Positions 33,951 through 47,249 of a stretch of 64,000 bases of DNA are shown in pieces. The DNA is taken from contig ML978135.1 in the NCBI GenBank assembly GCA_010015805.1, positions 558,001 through 622,000 on the forward strand, in the 5' to 3' direction. Origin of the DNA: Rhizodiscina lignyota. Taxonomy: Eukaryota > Ascomycota > Dothideomycetes > Aulographales > Rhizodiscinaceae. Each line of letters opens with the position of its first letter. Positions within the stretch are counted from its first letter, which is position 1. The translations under genes were made by a program, and so were the position numbers. The notes under the pieces are model-generated. The model saw only the letters and a program-made list of their open reading frames with translations, did not search any database and was not told where the DNA came from.

Positions 33951-34634
33951 AATAATAAGATGACGTTATTTGGCAATGTACTGATTATGTATTAGTTTTC
34001 TAACGCAGCAAATGTATATCGGATGGAACGCCCATGGACCATGGTTTCTGTGACCAATTGATACAGCCCTGCGCTCACAGGAATTATCAGTCCTAATTGA
34101 TCCTCCCCTAAAAGCACCGGCCCAAAAAATCATTCTGGGAATATTGAGAAGGCGATTCGGTAACTTGCTAGCAAAGAATGAGGAGGGTGGACAACAAGCC
34201 ACGAGATATGCAGCTACCTCGGAGAGAGAAATTGGTGCTGGATCTGAAAATACATCATATTTGCAAGCACCAATGGTCATAGGTCTGCGGGGTTGTTTGG
34301 TAGTTAGCATTCTAGTAGTATTATTTACATAAAGCAGCTTAGTTCCCATAGATCTGGGAATGGATATTGATTCGGAATAGTAGAACTGATAAGCCGAAAG
34401 GACACAAGAGCCCTAGTGATGCTTCTGGGATTCCAGAGTATGTCAATGCTAAGCCCAACGAAACAAGCCTTCGTGATCTGGCTTCAAGAGTCAGCATATC
34501 AAACCATGTCCGGACAAAGAATGCAATAAACTATACCTGCCATAGCCTTAGAAATGCTGTTACCCCAAACGCGCGAGTGTCTCCAACTCCGACGTATAGG
34601 TATCAAAGGAGAGGCCGTTAACGTATCCAGCCAT
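33951..34634. other. Convergent intergenic interval
   Basis: About 680 bp between two converging genes. Small frames on both strands show no support. Confidence 0.4.
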
Positions 34635-35234
34635 TTAACCAGTGGTATCAAGTTTCGCATTTCCCACCTTCACTCCACGATATTGATTCGGTAAACTCCT
34701 CTGCCTTCTGTATTCGGGGCTCTGGTTCTCGACATTTGGCGTTCGGCTTCCTCGACTCGGTGGCAAGCTCCGCTTTCTCGCCTTCTTTGGCATTTCCTGG
34801 CTGCGACCTTCCCCTGCTCCATCCTGTATCTCCCCCTCATCATCAGACTCGACAATGACGCCCTCCGTTGGGCTTCTCGATCTGTTCCTAGGTCTGCCTC
34901 GAAAAGTATGATCTGCGTCTGCGTCGCTTCTGCGTCTCCTTTTAGGTGTCGTCTTCTCCTTGGGCGAAGAGAAGTCGCTACGCTCCGAGGACGTAGTCCG
35001 GTGCTGACGCCATCGTCTCTTCTCACGGTGTCTGCTAGCTGATCGTCGGCCGTGGCCTCGAGATGGCGATGGTGATCTCGTGGGACTTGGTGAAACTGCA
35101 CTGTGCCTTCGCCGTTTGCGGCCTCGCGTCGGTGACGAGCGGGATGGGGGGTCGGACGGCTGCAAGGGCTCAATGGATGGTACGACGAGTCTGTCGACGA
35201 TCATTTTATCGGGAAGGGTATTGACAGTCGCCAT
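34635..35234 (-). CDS. RS-rich basic nuclear-type protein
   Basis: 199 residues from the Met at 35234 (MATVNTLPDKMIVDRLVVPS). The frame stays open upstream to a Met at 35396, but that would leave only 48 bp to the divergent KRR1 start, so I prefer the shorter form. The body is rich in Arg, Ser and Pro with RS-type dipeptides (SPSPTRSPSPSRGHGRRSAS, RNRSRSPTEG), a short acidic patch (ESDDEGEIQDGAGEG) and a basic C-terminus. Such composition is typical of splicing-related or other RNA-associated nuclear proteins. No folded domain is recognised, so the role is only suggested. Confidence 0.6.
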   Translation of the reverse strand: MATVNTLPDKMIVDRLVVPSIEPLQPSDPPSRSSPTRGRKRRRHSAVSPSPTRSPSPSRGHGRRSASRHREKRRWRQHRTTSSERSDFSSPKEKTTPKRRRRSDADADHTFRGRPRNRSRSPTEGVIVESDDEGEIQDGAGEGRSQEMPKKARKRSLPPSRGSRTPNVENQSPEYRRQRSLPNQYRGVKVGNAKLDTTG

Positions 35235-35444
35235 TGTGGGTTGTTTGCATGGCTTAAGCGAGATGGTGGATGCTGCCTGGTGAGTTGTCGGATCGGCACT
35301 AGGTCTTGATGTCACACGAGCCAAGAATGCCAAGTCTGGGGTTCTGCCACCGCCCTGGATACTTTTTCTTGCTTGGACCCTTTGTGTCAGGGACATTGTA
35401 TCTGTTCCGCGACTTTTTGATGCACAACAACTGCACCTCTCAGG
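35235..35444. promoter_or_regulatory. Short divergent promoter, RS-rich gene and KRR1
   Basis: Only 210 bp separate the two start codons, so the two genes probably share promoter elements. Both encode nuclear RNA-linked products by inference. Confidence 0.4.
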
Positions 35445-36564
<1,120 letters not shown>

Positions 36565-38076
36565 GAGCGGTTTGTAGTTGTCGTGGTGTTTGATGCTCGT
36601 TATTTGCATTAGTTTTAGATATCCCCGCGATCAGCAGCGTCTCTTTTACATTAAGCAGACGAAGATATCCTTTGAAGAACTCCGAGTTTGTTTGTTTAAG
36701 CGAGCCTGAAAATAATATAAGATGCCCATCTTGCCCCCTACAGATTTTCAAATGGATTGTGTTTCCTGCTTCGCCAGTCATCGAATAATCAAAATCACCG
36801 AGAGCAGCTCGGTTGTTAGCAGTTTCCCCGCCAAAGGCCTCCCGTATCATTTCCAACCTCATGTCTCCGACTCGATAACAGCAGCATCTTCGTGTTCAAC
36901 CGTTTCGGAATTCCCCACGCCCTTCATGTCCAAGACGGGACTTTCAACCACTCCGTTCTGGAGCGAAGCAGTTCGTTGCTTACGTTTTACGGCCCCGATG
37001 CGGACGCAACAGCCTCCGCCGCCGCTTTGCTCGCGAGCACATTCGGCCGTTGTGGACTCTTTCAGTTTCTGCCTATATGCGAAGTTGCCAACCCGATAAT
37101 GGTCTAATGACCCATCTGAAAACCAGGGAGCGGCATTGCTCGGTTTCATATCATTCTGATTCATTCTGCTGTGCGACATTATTACCGCTGGGGGCTGATG
37201 TCAGACACGAAGGCTACGATACGATGAAACAGAATGCCGTATCGTAACGCGCGCAGGCTCGCAAAGTCGCGTCGGTTGCGACAAGACCCGCAAGGACAGA
37301 CGGCAGGTTGTTTTGATGTGTTTTGGCAACGTCTGTTGCATTGCCTGTGAGATGCCATTTCTATATACGTATCTGCAAATGCGACTCGGCTGTTCTTTTC
37401 TGCATATGTTTGCCGTCAACTGAAAATTGGACGTTTGCCCCATTCGGAGCATTACTTTCTTGCCCCCCGAGGATTTCACTGCTCGGTTTCGTAACAATCC
37501 ATTCGGTTTCGTAACAGTCAGCTCGTTTGTCGCGATCCAGTCTGTGCTTACCGAGAACTGCAAGGCGTGGGACAAATTTTAAGGATGACCCAATGGAGTT
37601 CTACCTGTCAACGTGGTTTGCCGAGTGGCAGAAGTGGCCATCCATCAATATCGGTCACATCCTCGAATCATCTCCCCATTCCACGCGCACGGAAGAGCCG
37701 CTACCCGATCACATCCCGGAATGCTTTTTGCGCCTGGATCCCTGGGGCCTTGACTCGGTGACTTGTGGTCTTATTACCCGGCTGTTGTGCTTACGACTAC
37801 TCGGCACCTTCGTTTAAGGCCTCCCCAAGCATGCCAACTGCCCATGTTGTATTACGTTACCCTGATCCGTTTTAGTTCAGGCTCCTATTTATCTCACGGC
37901 TTCTTCACGACTATCTCAACATCTACGCTAGCCAGCCTCAATCAGGTATCAAGAGGTGCTGAGTAAGTGACGTGGACAGGGATATACAGGCGCTTCCTTA
38001 AAGCATCTTGTTGCTTCCTCGAACAATCAACTGGATCAATACCACCCGAGGTTCTTCGCCAGCATCAAGATACAAG
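36565..38076. other. Interval upstream of the P450 gene (1.5 kb)
   Basis: No supported gene. It contains a 9-bp inverted repeat (TACGATACG near 37214 and CGTATCGTA near 37239) and a 13-bp direct repeat, CGGTTTCGTAACA at 37484-37496 and 37504-37516. The region lies upstream of the P450 and may hold its regulatory sites. Confidence 0.45.
37484..37516 (+). repeat. 13-bp direct repeat, 20-bp period
   Basis: CGGTTTCGTAACA occurs twice with starts 20 bp apart, about 560 bp upstream of the P450 start codon. A partial third copy (CTCGGTTTCATA) lies near 37119. The repeat could be a pair of binding sites, but no known factor is matched. Confidence 0.6.
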
Positions 38077-40071
38077 ATGAATGTCTTCTCATCCACCATG
38101 GAAATCCTTCCAGCGAAAGAGTTGCCGTTCGCACTGGTATTGTTAATGGTCGCTGCCGTACTATATCGTTATGTTCAGTACAGCAAGGGGCCAATGATCG
38201 ACCACATACCGATCTTGGGAAAAGAGCTTGGTGGAGTTGACAAGCGAAAAAGCGAATATGCGAAGAATGGTCTCTCAATGTTGAAGACTGGCTACCAGCA
38301 GGTTTGTCGTCATCAGTTTGTGACAATTGCTAAGTTCACCGAGCTGACGGTGTACAGTACAGCAGGGGAGTCGTTCGGATTGATACCGCCGATGGTAAAA
38401 TCTAACCTCTCTACTGGTATGCCGAAATGTTTCCAATGGCTGATTCACTTCCAGGACCTCGAATCTTGCTTGGCCCAGAGCTGCTCGAAGAGGTCAAGAG
38501 CAAACCTGACAGCGTTGTCGACAACAGAGGCCCCATTAGAGAGGTTCGTCATTTTGATATAGATCGACTTAGCATCTGGCTGCCCTTAAATTCAGCATAC
38601 CAGAGCCCATGGCCTGACACTTTTACAGTCGATATCGGCAAAGTATACCGCACTACCCGAGACAGACGCAATAATGCTTCACAATATCAAAGCCGAATTA
38701 ACACCAAAGTTGGGTATGTAATCCCGTCACTTGTGCGCCGAGTACTTGAGAAGTATTGTTCATACCTACTGATCATTGATGGACAGGAGCCTTAAACGAG
38801 AAGTTGTCAAAAGAGGTCGATTATGCAGTAAAGGTGGAATTGCCAGAAGCTAAAGGTGCGTTACATATAATACGTTCACATTAGAATCTCATACTCATAA
38901 ATGTTACACAGACTGGACCCCGGTTAAAGGATATGCAAAGCTTCTTCGAATCGTAGCCATGGCCTCAACCCGCATTTTCCTCGACTCGGACCTTGCGCAC
39001 AACGAGGAGTGGCTGGAGACCTCGATCGGATATACCGTTAGTGTTGCAAATGGCTCCCGCATGATCAAACAATGGCGCCCGTGGCTGAGGCCGTTCGTCT
39101 ACCGCTTTCTCCCGGAGATTCGAAAGCTTCATGAGACTCGAGCGACGGCAATCCGCTTGCTGAAGCCAATTATTCAGGAGCGCCGCGAGTCCGAGGGCAA
39201 AGAAGGGTATGAGAAGCCAAACGACTTTCTGCAGTGGATGATGGATGCGCGCATCAAGAAACACCTCCGGGATAAGGACTACTACTACCAGGCTGAGCTT
39301 CAACTTGTCCTGTCATTTGCCGCTATCCATACGACCACAAATGCGGTGACCAACATGTTGTATGACCTCGGGACAATGCCCGATGTTGTGGACATGATTC
39401 GACAGGAGGTTAAAGAGGAGTTGGAGAAGACTAATGGTGTCTGGGATGGAAAGTTGATGAAGTCCTTGAAGAAGACGGACAGCTTCATGAAGGAGAGCCA
39501 GCGACACAACCCGATCGGCTACAGTACGTTTCTATTCTCAACTCCTGTCAAGATGTCGCATTTGACTAACACGCATCGCAGCACTCTTTACTCGACGAAT
39601 CCTTAAGCCGTTCACCCTTTCGGATGGAACATACCTCCCAGCCGGCGCAAATGTCACCTCGAACTCGCACATGATCTCTCACGATAGTGATTTCGTTGGC
39701 GACAACCCATGGGAGTTTGACGCGTTAAGGTACTACAAGAAGAGCCTTGCAAGTGACGGCCCCGCCAAGGAGGCTGCTGGCAAGCACCAATTCGTGTCTC
39801 TATCTATGGGATCGCAAATGTTTGGCTATGGACGTCACGCTTGCCCGGGCCGCTTCTTCGCCGGCAACGAGATCAAGTTGATATTGGTGAAGATATTGAT
39901 GAGTTACGATATCAAGCTAGAGAATACGACGGAGAGGTACAAGAACTTCTCTTGGGAGGGCAGTGTGGGTGTTCATCATGTGATATGTTATATCTCTGCG
40001 CAGTTACTGACACGTCTTAGAACATGCCCGATGTCAGCAAGAACATCTTGATCAAGCGCTTGCAGACGTAG
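38077..40071 (+). CDS. Cytochrome P450 monooxygenase
   Basis: Eight exons: 38077..38301, 38358..38394, 38455..38543, 38629..38713, 38787..38855, 38912..39523, 39582..39964 and 40021..40071; 516 residues. All introns are GT-AG with consistent phase. An N-terminal membrane anchor (FALVLLMVAAVLYRYVQY) is followed by YSRGVVRIDTADGPRILLGP. I-helix: LSFAAIHTTTNAV. K-helix: ESQR (ExxR). The heme-binding loop is FGYGRHACPGRFFAG with Cys at about residue 460. The NEKLSKEVDYAV and KDWTPV segments resemble the fungal family that includes ent-kaurene oxidases and other terpenoid or alkaloid P450s. No partner biosynthetic enzyme is nearby, so the substrate is unknown. The last 16-residue exon is the least certain. 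Confidence 0.9.
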
Positions 40072-40740
40072 AAAAACTCAAGTCCTCCCAATGAGGAAAA
40101 TACCCCCGAAGGCTCCGAGTCCTTCTGAATACTACAACATCGATAAGCCGGCGCTTCAGACTGGTTTAACTTAGTAGCGAAGATCAGCATGGCAGTTAGG
40201 TATCACAGTTGTCCTTCGATATTCACTTACTCCAGAGATGCTGGGATGGCACATTACTGCATGACGCTTCCCTACACCAGGGTAGCTGCGATATATGTAC
40301 ATACTCGGGAGTCTCGACACTTGTTTCGAGACGTGAATAATAATAATAATTTATTCAAAGATATGAGTTCTCGTACCTCTCATTTCTCTTCCTTCCTGTT
40401 CATTAAGCCTGGCTACACGCCTTTCCTATACCGCTCTGCTCGATTCTGCTTACATTGCCCATCCTTCAACCTGTTACCAAAACACCCTTTCCCATAACCA
40501 TTCTTCATTCCAGATATGGTGCAGCAATTCACACCACTATGCAGTTCCATTCCTAATCGTCATGCGCAACCGAGCGTATGCGCGAGCTACGCGAGCCATT
40601 CTTCTCTATTCGGAGAATTCCGATTTCGTACTTCGATACCGCTGCTCGTAGCAGGTCCGACAAATACGAGAAGAAGCGAAAAGCGCCGCCGCAAGCCCAG
40701 AAACCGGGCTACAAATGACAATAAACGATCTTATCCGTCA
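40072..40740. other. Convergent interval with an AAT microsatellite
   Basis: About 670 bp between the P450 and the fusion gene, which converge. A short (AAT)n tract lies at about 40335-40350. No gene is seen. Confidence 0.5.
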
Positions 40741-43349
40741 TCATTCAGGTTCGAATCCGACGCCAGGAAACAAATTCCTCCCGTTCATTTCCAGTCCGAA
40801 ATCCAGCAAAGTTAATATTCGCTTCCGAACCGCACTCGCCAGCGTCCCAGAATCTCCTTCCAAACATCCCTTATCTTCCTTCGACTTCCCTAGCCGCGCA
40901 TGCCACGCCCACAGTCCGTGCAATCCTCCCGGGAATGGTTCTCTTCTTCCATCCCACCCGTCCTTCAGCCTGTACTTCCCCTTTCCTTCCTCTTCCCTAA
41001 CACACGCTTTTAGCGAGTGCTGGTCCTGGTCCTTCACGCCGAGCGCGACGCCGTCCATGAATGGCAGCGGGTGCCGATTTATGCCACAGTGCGTGACTTT
41101 GGCGCACATCATGAGCATGCCTTCATTGAAGACCCAGTAGAACAGGCCAGGTCGCGGGCCGTCTGGGAAGCGTTCATTGTAGAGAGTCTCGTTGAATGTG
41201 AGGCTGCATGTCGTGGAAAGGACAGCATTCGTGGTGCGGGTGTTCGGTGGACCGAACACGAGGAGGTTGTTGTTCCAGGAGGCATCGCCAAACTACATTA
41301 CTGTTAGAAGTCGTTGTTCTCAACAGTACATTTAAGCAGCATGGAGCAACTTACCGCTGGAGCAGAAGGTCCACTGCGAATTAGCGGCGTGAGGTCCCGT
41401 AGCAGTATCGTGTCCGAATCGACCCACACTCCGCCGTACTTGTCGAGTAGAAGATTGCGAACAATGTCAGACATGCTGTCCTTACGAAGCTTGATTTTCT
41501 TCGCATACTCCTTGTCTGACCACTCTGGCATGTTCTCAACACAGGTTCCCGCCGCTTCTTGATCCGGGTGGAACTCGCGGAACTCGATGTAGTGGCCCCA
41601 CTCCCCAGTCGAATATTTGTCGATCACGGCTTGCGGAATATCGCTCTCCATATGCCAATAGATCACCCGATGTCCATCGCCAAGTCGCTGCGTTGCAAGG
41701 AATGCCTCGATCGCGAGAACATTCGTTTCATGCCAGGGTCCACGCCAGAAGAAGTGGAATATAAAGCCTCCTGGAGAGACCGGATAGACCGGGCACTCAG
41801 ACTTGAGGAATTCGAGCTCCCAATCAACAAGTTGGCTGGAGCTTGGAGTGATGTGATTGCTCTTGACGAAGTTTTCGACACAATCGACGGGGTTGTCCGT
41901 CTCGCCCCATACCGCTGGTGTGATGTTGTGTGGCGTGAAGAAGCGGTGCACATCGTCCAAAATGTCTACAGTTTGTTGTTCTGTAGGTTGGTAATAAGAG
42001 ACGAGATATGCAAGTATAGCGATCATTCCGACTGCAGTGTATAGCCGTGTCGGCGTTGGGGCTGGAAGAGAGGGGCGTTCGATGCTATTATCAGTATTTG
42101 GGCTGATGTGGCCATTTAGGCCAGATTCCATGTTATCAGTATTCTGCCCTTCATTTTCTGTGGTCGTAGGTAGAGGCTGGTAGCTGTGTCTGCTCGGCTG
42201 TACGCTTGTATAATAGTTATATGCCCACGTGGAAATGCTGATTATTCCCGCGCCCCATACTGCCTTGACCGTGAGAGTCTCTGCTCGGAGATGCGGGAAC
42301 AGCATGCATTGCACGATTGCCACGGTCACCATGGAAGCCGAAGTGCCAGCAAGCTTGACTAGGTTGTCTTTCTTGCGGAGAATGTTTGCAACCACTAAGC
42401 CCGTGGCAGCGGTAAATATGATGACTGTAGTGTTTGCAAGAAGGGGCAGGCTGAGGTTCGGTTGGATGCCTTTGATGACGTCTTGTACGGAGACCGATCG
42501 ACTGATTCTTGCATCCATGATGGCAACACTAATACCAGAGAACAGAGTGCCCCACACGTAGAGCCAGAACTAAGAGCAAAAGGTCAGTCTCGACCTCACA
42601 CGTCAACTGATATGTCCACCTTACCTGTGCTGTCCAGAAGGGGATTGGCTGCTTCATTATCAGCTCCGTGTATATGCTTGTGAACCCAGAGATGATGGCA
42701 ATGGTCAGTCCGATAATGGTTCCCGTCAAATACTGGCCGCCAGTTGCGTTACCGTCATCCCCATACCCATAGCTCATGCCTATTAGCGCCGACAGGCGAT
42801 CAACGAAAGCCATTGGGTTCTGAAAAATGAGGAGGCCAATGGAAAGACATGCCAGTGATAGCCATGGCCTCCAGTCCAGTAACCTTCGAACAATGAGATG
42901 ATGTAAGATCGCGGTGATTGGGAGCTTGGCAAGGACAGCAGCCTGCAGCAATGAGGGTGTCGTATACTGTAGACCAATGAGGTATAGAATGTTATTGGCA
43001 AAGTAGAGTAACGCAGGAAAGGCGTAGAGTGTGTATCCTTTCAGAAATCGGCTCCTTCCAGGCGACTCTTTTAAGTTGACGGCGTCGATAAAATCCCTTA
43101 GCGTCAAAGTACCAGTCTTTCTCCGCAGACTACGGAGTAAAAAGAACGATGCGAATAGAAGTTTGACAACTTCCGCTCTGGCGCAATGTTAGTGGCGTCT
43201 TGCATCATATTCACGATGACCACGTACCCAAATGTGATGAGAGTCGACGAAATCAGTACATTGGATTGCAGAGCGCCATACAAAAGAACTGTTCTAAGGG
43301 TATCAAAAGCCACGAACGCCGGAAGGAAAAAGTAGTGGTTGTAAGTCAT
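40741..43349 (-). CDS. Nucleotide-sugar transporter fused to a DXD glycosyltransferase
   Basis: Four exons: 43228..43349, 42625..43177, 41355..42569 and 40741..41292; 813 residues. Introns are GTACGT...CCAG, GTAAGG...TTAG and GTAAGT...GTAG, all phase-consistent. Residues 1 to about 350 are an SLC35A-type nucleotide-sugar transporter: AEVVKLLFASFFLLRSLRRK, LLYFANNILYLIGLQYTTPS, GWRP-like DWRPWLSLACLSIGLLIFQN, and later helices GLTIAIISGFTSIYTELI, LWGT-like YVWGTLFSGIS and AVWGAGIISISTWAYNYYTS. A 50-residue linker and an extra helix (TAVGMIAILAYLVSYY, about 403-418) lead to a glycosyltransferase of the DXD/GT32 type: LRKDSMSDIVRNLLLDKYGG then VWVDSDTILL (DXD at 608-611). One exon encodes both the transporter end and the GT core, so the fusion does not rest on a splice guess. 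Confidence 0.85.
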
Positions 43350-44450
43350 CGCGATGTTCAATGCGACAGACCGCTAAATGAACAACAGATGGAAAGAGAG
43401 CGTGTGAATGGAAATGAAGAGCATCAGAGATGACAAGTAATTTTTCTTTAAGAGGAGGCGTCCCCGTCCTCAACGTTGACTCTCGCTTGTGCAACTGTTA
43501 CCGCTGGTTATGCGAGGGGTACGCGCCGCCTCCCAACACCACCCTGTCCAATAACATGTTTAATAATTGCAAATGGAGTGGTGAAAGAATCACAGATATA
43601 AAGACCTGAGTCGTGTTTGTCCAAAAAGGGGCGGTTTTGTGGCCATGAATGGCTGCCCAACATGCATAATCCCTATTAGGTACCGTTTACGCCGCTATCC
43701 TTGCGAGCTGAGTAGATACTATCCAGCTACAGTTGTGTTAGAGCTGACGATCAGATCTTATCATAGCATTGCCGAGAACTTCAAAAGTATCTTGGCAACG
43801 ATAAAGCATATTAACTCTTCTCAGTTTTTGTTATGTCTTGATACTTAGGGCGATTGCAATTTTCGTTAGTCGGGCTGCCGCATATGCAACTCATGCATCT
43901 CGATTCCAATAGCAAGAGCGCCGATTTCCGACTCTTTCTATCGTCGTTTAGAAAAGTCGAGCTCGGTATGTTTCCCCACGTCCAGAACATCTTATACGAT
44001 TTTCGGTCGAGAAGTATTCCGTACTCCGTAAATGAGGCGCTATCTGCGCCGTGGCAGCTTGAAGCATATCAGCGAATAGGCTCGGGCGTCCTGCCATAAA
44101 GGCTAGTCGGCGAGCTCGTGAACGAAAATTGAAAGCCTTTTGATCATTTAAATAAGGGTCCGCAGAGCTCCAGGACTCCAAGTAAGTGTTAGCGGTGTAC
44201 AAAGACATTCGAATTACAACTCAGAGTCAAGCTTACCCGTTGGATACCCCAGCAGAGTGGTTCAGTTTCTGCGCATGTTTATGTTTGCGATGATGCATTG
44301 AGATCGGAGAAAAGAAGGGTGGGGGTATAGTGGAAGATTTCCAATTTGCTAAGAGATATCTTTGATAATCTCGCGCGAGTCGCACCGCTGCAGGGGCTAT
44401 TAATACATACAACACGAAACCCCGGCTCTTCCCGCCTTTAGCATGCAAGC
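43350..44450. other. Intergenic interval (1.1 kb)
   Basis: Between the fusion gene's start and the 3' end of the YIP4-like gene, both on the minus strand. It should contain the fusion gene promoter. No gene or repeat is recognised. Confidence 0.4.
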
Positions 44451-45568
44451 TTAACTGATGAAACATAAGCATCCGAGACCGATATAGAAAATAAACAGCG
44501 GGTATACGGCAATAGCAACGCGATTTCTTAGGACGCCAGAGCCACCAAGGATACTGACACCTGCTGCGAGCGACCACAGGATCAAGACTATGTATACGGG
44601 GATGCGCGCAATCCAGTAGAGGTGGAAAGCTGAGAGGATCGAGGCGATTACAAGAGGGAAGATGGTGTAACCGATGATGCAAACGGATTGGAAGAACGAA
44701 CTGCAACGTAGTCAGTTTTCGCATCTCTGATACGTCGCTGGATGAGATGGCATACATGTTCCCTCCAAGAAGCTTGATCTGCAAAGTCACAACGGCTTCG
44801 CCGACCCAAACCATTGTGAAAACGCCGGAGAAGACAAGCTGCTTCTGGTCTTCGTGTGCAGACATTGAGAGGAAGAAGCTGAGCAGAAGACAGAACAGCA
44901 ACGGGCCCCTTGACGAGTATTAGCAAATTGTTCGAAAGGTCGTTTTGGATGATTGTACCATAAATCCCAATCTCTCAAGCCCTCGCTCATGCCTCCTTGC
45001 AGCACGACGTCGGCATCTGGCCATCTGCCAACAAGCCCTCTGAGCCTGTCCGTCACGTTCCCCTCTCCGCCCATAAGGCCTTGAGCAGCTTCTCCTCTCT
45101 CCTCTCCGCCAATACCGCCGCCTTCTCTCATAAGCATGCCGCCAAGGAGATATTTAGGCCATAGCACAAGCATCATCTTCTCCCACACAGCCTTCAGGTC
45201 TCGTGACAACGTTTCCCAGACGCTCTCGTCAATTGTGTTCGTAGGTGCTCTCCGGTCTTCTCCCGGTATTTGCGATGTGAGATAGTTCTGAGTGCTGCGT
45301 GAGGAGCCTTGAGCTTGTCCGATGTTGCCCGTCAACGGGGCGCGATCGGAGGTACCAGAAGGATTAATAGGATCGTCGAGGTCATCGAGAGTTGCTGCAT
45401 AACAGTCAGCATACTGTTTATACCCCCTCAAGCGGCATAGAGGTTGAGAGCAGTGGACATACCGTCGTCGGGGTCGATGAGGTCGCGCTCAATTGCGTCG
45501 TTGTCAAAGTTGCTGTAAGGGTTGGCGGAGTTACCGCCACCAGATGAAGATGGCATCATGGCTGCCAT
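44451..45568 (-). CDS. YIP4: YIP4/YIPF6-type Golgi membrane protein
   Basis: Four exons: 45463..45568, 44959..45394, 44756..44908 and 44451..44700 (donors GTATGT, GTACAA and GTATGC; acceptors GCAG, CAAG and GCAG); 314 residues. A soluble N-terminus includes NTIDESVWETLSRDLKAVWE and KMMLVLWPKYLLGG, followed by LRDWDLWGPLLFCLLLSFFL, the Yip1-domain entry. Five hydrophobic helices follow, including VFTMVWVGEAVVTLQIKLLG, SVCIIGYTIFPLVIASI and NRVAIAVYPLFIFYIGLG. Yip4-type proteins bind Rab GTPases and act in Golgi/endosome trafficking. A Gly/Glu-rich insertion (about residues 105-135) is unusual in length but in a loop. Confidence 0.9.
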
Positions 45569-45853
45569 CTTGCAAGCTTCTTCAGAGCATTCAAGGCAGG
45601 AGTCGTGGGTGTAAAAGCTGGTCGTCAGAGCTGAGCAGGCAACTCAATTGCAGCCCTGTGGCCTCAAGCTCGCCGAATCTGACGCCCCTGCCGCGCGTCT
45701 AAATTTGCCGATTCTCGGTGCTAAGCGCGGAAAATGTCCAAGGGTCCCCACGCTTATGACGCAGCTTGCAGGTAAAGTTAAAGTTTTCCGCCGCATCGAG
45801 TCGTGTCTGGGTGCACTGTACGAGTTGTCTTCCGTTCAATTGGTATTCCAACG
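45569..45853. promoter_or_regulatory. Divergent promoter, YIP4 and GAL7
   Basis: 285 bp between the two start codons; the genes must share promoter space. No well-defined regulatory motif is recognised. Confidence 0.4.
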
Positions 45854-47249
45854 ATGCCGGAAGAAAAGATTCTGGACGATATATCACATCGACGGTATAA
45901 TCCGCTACGAGGCAGCTGGTTGTTGGTCTCGCCGCATCGGACGAAACGGCCATGGCAGTATGATTTCACGTGTGAAAAGTTGGGACGAAAGAAGAGCTGA
46001 TGCATGGCACAATATAGAGGACAGCAAGAGGCGCCGAGTAAAACCACGCTTCCAGAATATGACCCTTCAGTACGAATACTCTTCTGTGAATTTCTCCGGT
46101 GCCGTTTCTGAACAGCGTCCAGTGCTACCTCTGTCCGGGCAATAAGCGGGCGCAAGGCGACACCAATCCCAAATACGAAAGCACATTCGTATTCGTGAAC
46201 GACTACAGCGCTGTGAAAGAGGAACAAGCAGAATATGCCGCTCATGATCAAGATGGCAGTATGTCTTTCTAGCTTTCTCAACAAGTGTCCAGCAATGCGC
46301 CGGTACTCACGATTGTATCCAATCCAGCACTCTCTACACGTCTTCTGCGCGCCGAAGCAGTAACAGGGAAATGTTATGTTCTCGCTTTCACTCCGTCGCA
46401 CAATCTCACTCTCGCCGACCTATCTCCCGCGCAAATCCTACCTATCATCACCGCCTGGACTCGAATTTATACCGCACATCTCTCTCCGCACTCCCCACTC
46501 GCTGCACTTGCATCGTCTACCACTCTCCAGCCTTCTAGCCATGATGCCGACGTCGCAACACCCAATGCGCAATACAAATACATGCAAATTTTCGAGAACA
46601 AGGGCGCCGCGATGGGTTGCTCGAATCCGCACCCACACGGACAAATATGGACAACCACAGGCATGCCAGAGGAACCAGGCATTGAACTGCACAACCTGCA
46701 GAAATATAGGAGAGAACAAGGAGGTGCGAACCTGCTTGAAGATTATGCGGCGCTGGAGAGTGACAAGAAGGAGAGAACGGTGTTCGAGAATGCGACCTTC
46801 ATCGCAGTATGCCCGTGGTGGGGGATATGGCCATTCGAAGTAATGGTCATATGCAAGAAGCACAAGCTTAGTCTCGTAGATCTGGACGATGCCGAGCGAG
46901 AAGGACTGGCAGAGGTGCTAGCTGAGGTGACTCGAAGATACGACAACTTGTTCGAGACCCAATTTCCATACAGCATGGGATTACATCAGGCACCATTGGA
47001 GGGAACAAAAGAGGAAATAGAAGCAAGTCATCTCCATATACACTTCTATCCTCCGCTATTGAGAAGTGCGACGGTACGAAAGTTTTTGGTTGGGTATGTA
47101 GAGATAGAGTGGACTCATCCAAAAGGAGCTAATGCTAACCCACATGCAGGTACGAACTGATGGCGGAGCCGCAGAGGGACATCACCCCAGAGCAGGCGGC
47201 GGCACGGTTACGTGATTGCGGTGGAGAGTTGTACAGGAGAAAACTCTAG
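45854..47249 (+). CDS. GAL7: Galactose-1-phosphate uridylyltransferase
   Basis: Five exons: 45854..45957, 46018..46069, 46123..46258, 46328..47093 and 47150..47249; 385 residues. Joins were fixed by family sequence: [80 protein letters not shown]. The active site [13 protein letters not shown] holds the nucleophilic His of the HPH motif, and [15 protein letters not shown] is a conserved metal/His region. It exchanges UMP between UDP-glucose and galactose-1-phosphate in the Leloir pathway, in the cytosol. The intron at 46259-46327 was chosen over a shorter in-frame option of 27 nt. GH27 alpha-galactosidase lies 3.3 kb downstream. Confidence 0.95.

Noticed and set aside
36722-37099. Plus-strand frame of 125 codons upstream of the P450
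   Set aside because: ATG present, but low-complexity Ser/Pro composition and an equally long antisense frame; no support.
40748-40758. Perfect B-box match GGTTCGAATCC
   Set aside because: Falls in the last codons of the fusion gene; no A box upstream, no paired arms and no oligo-T after it.
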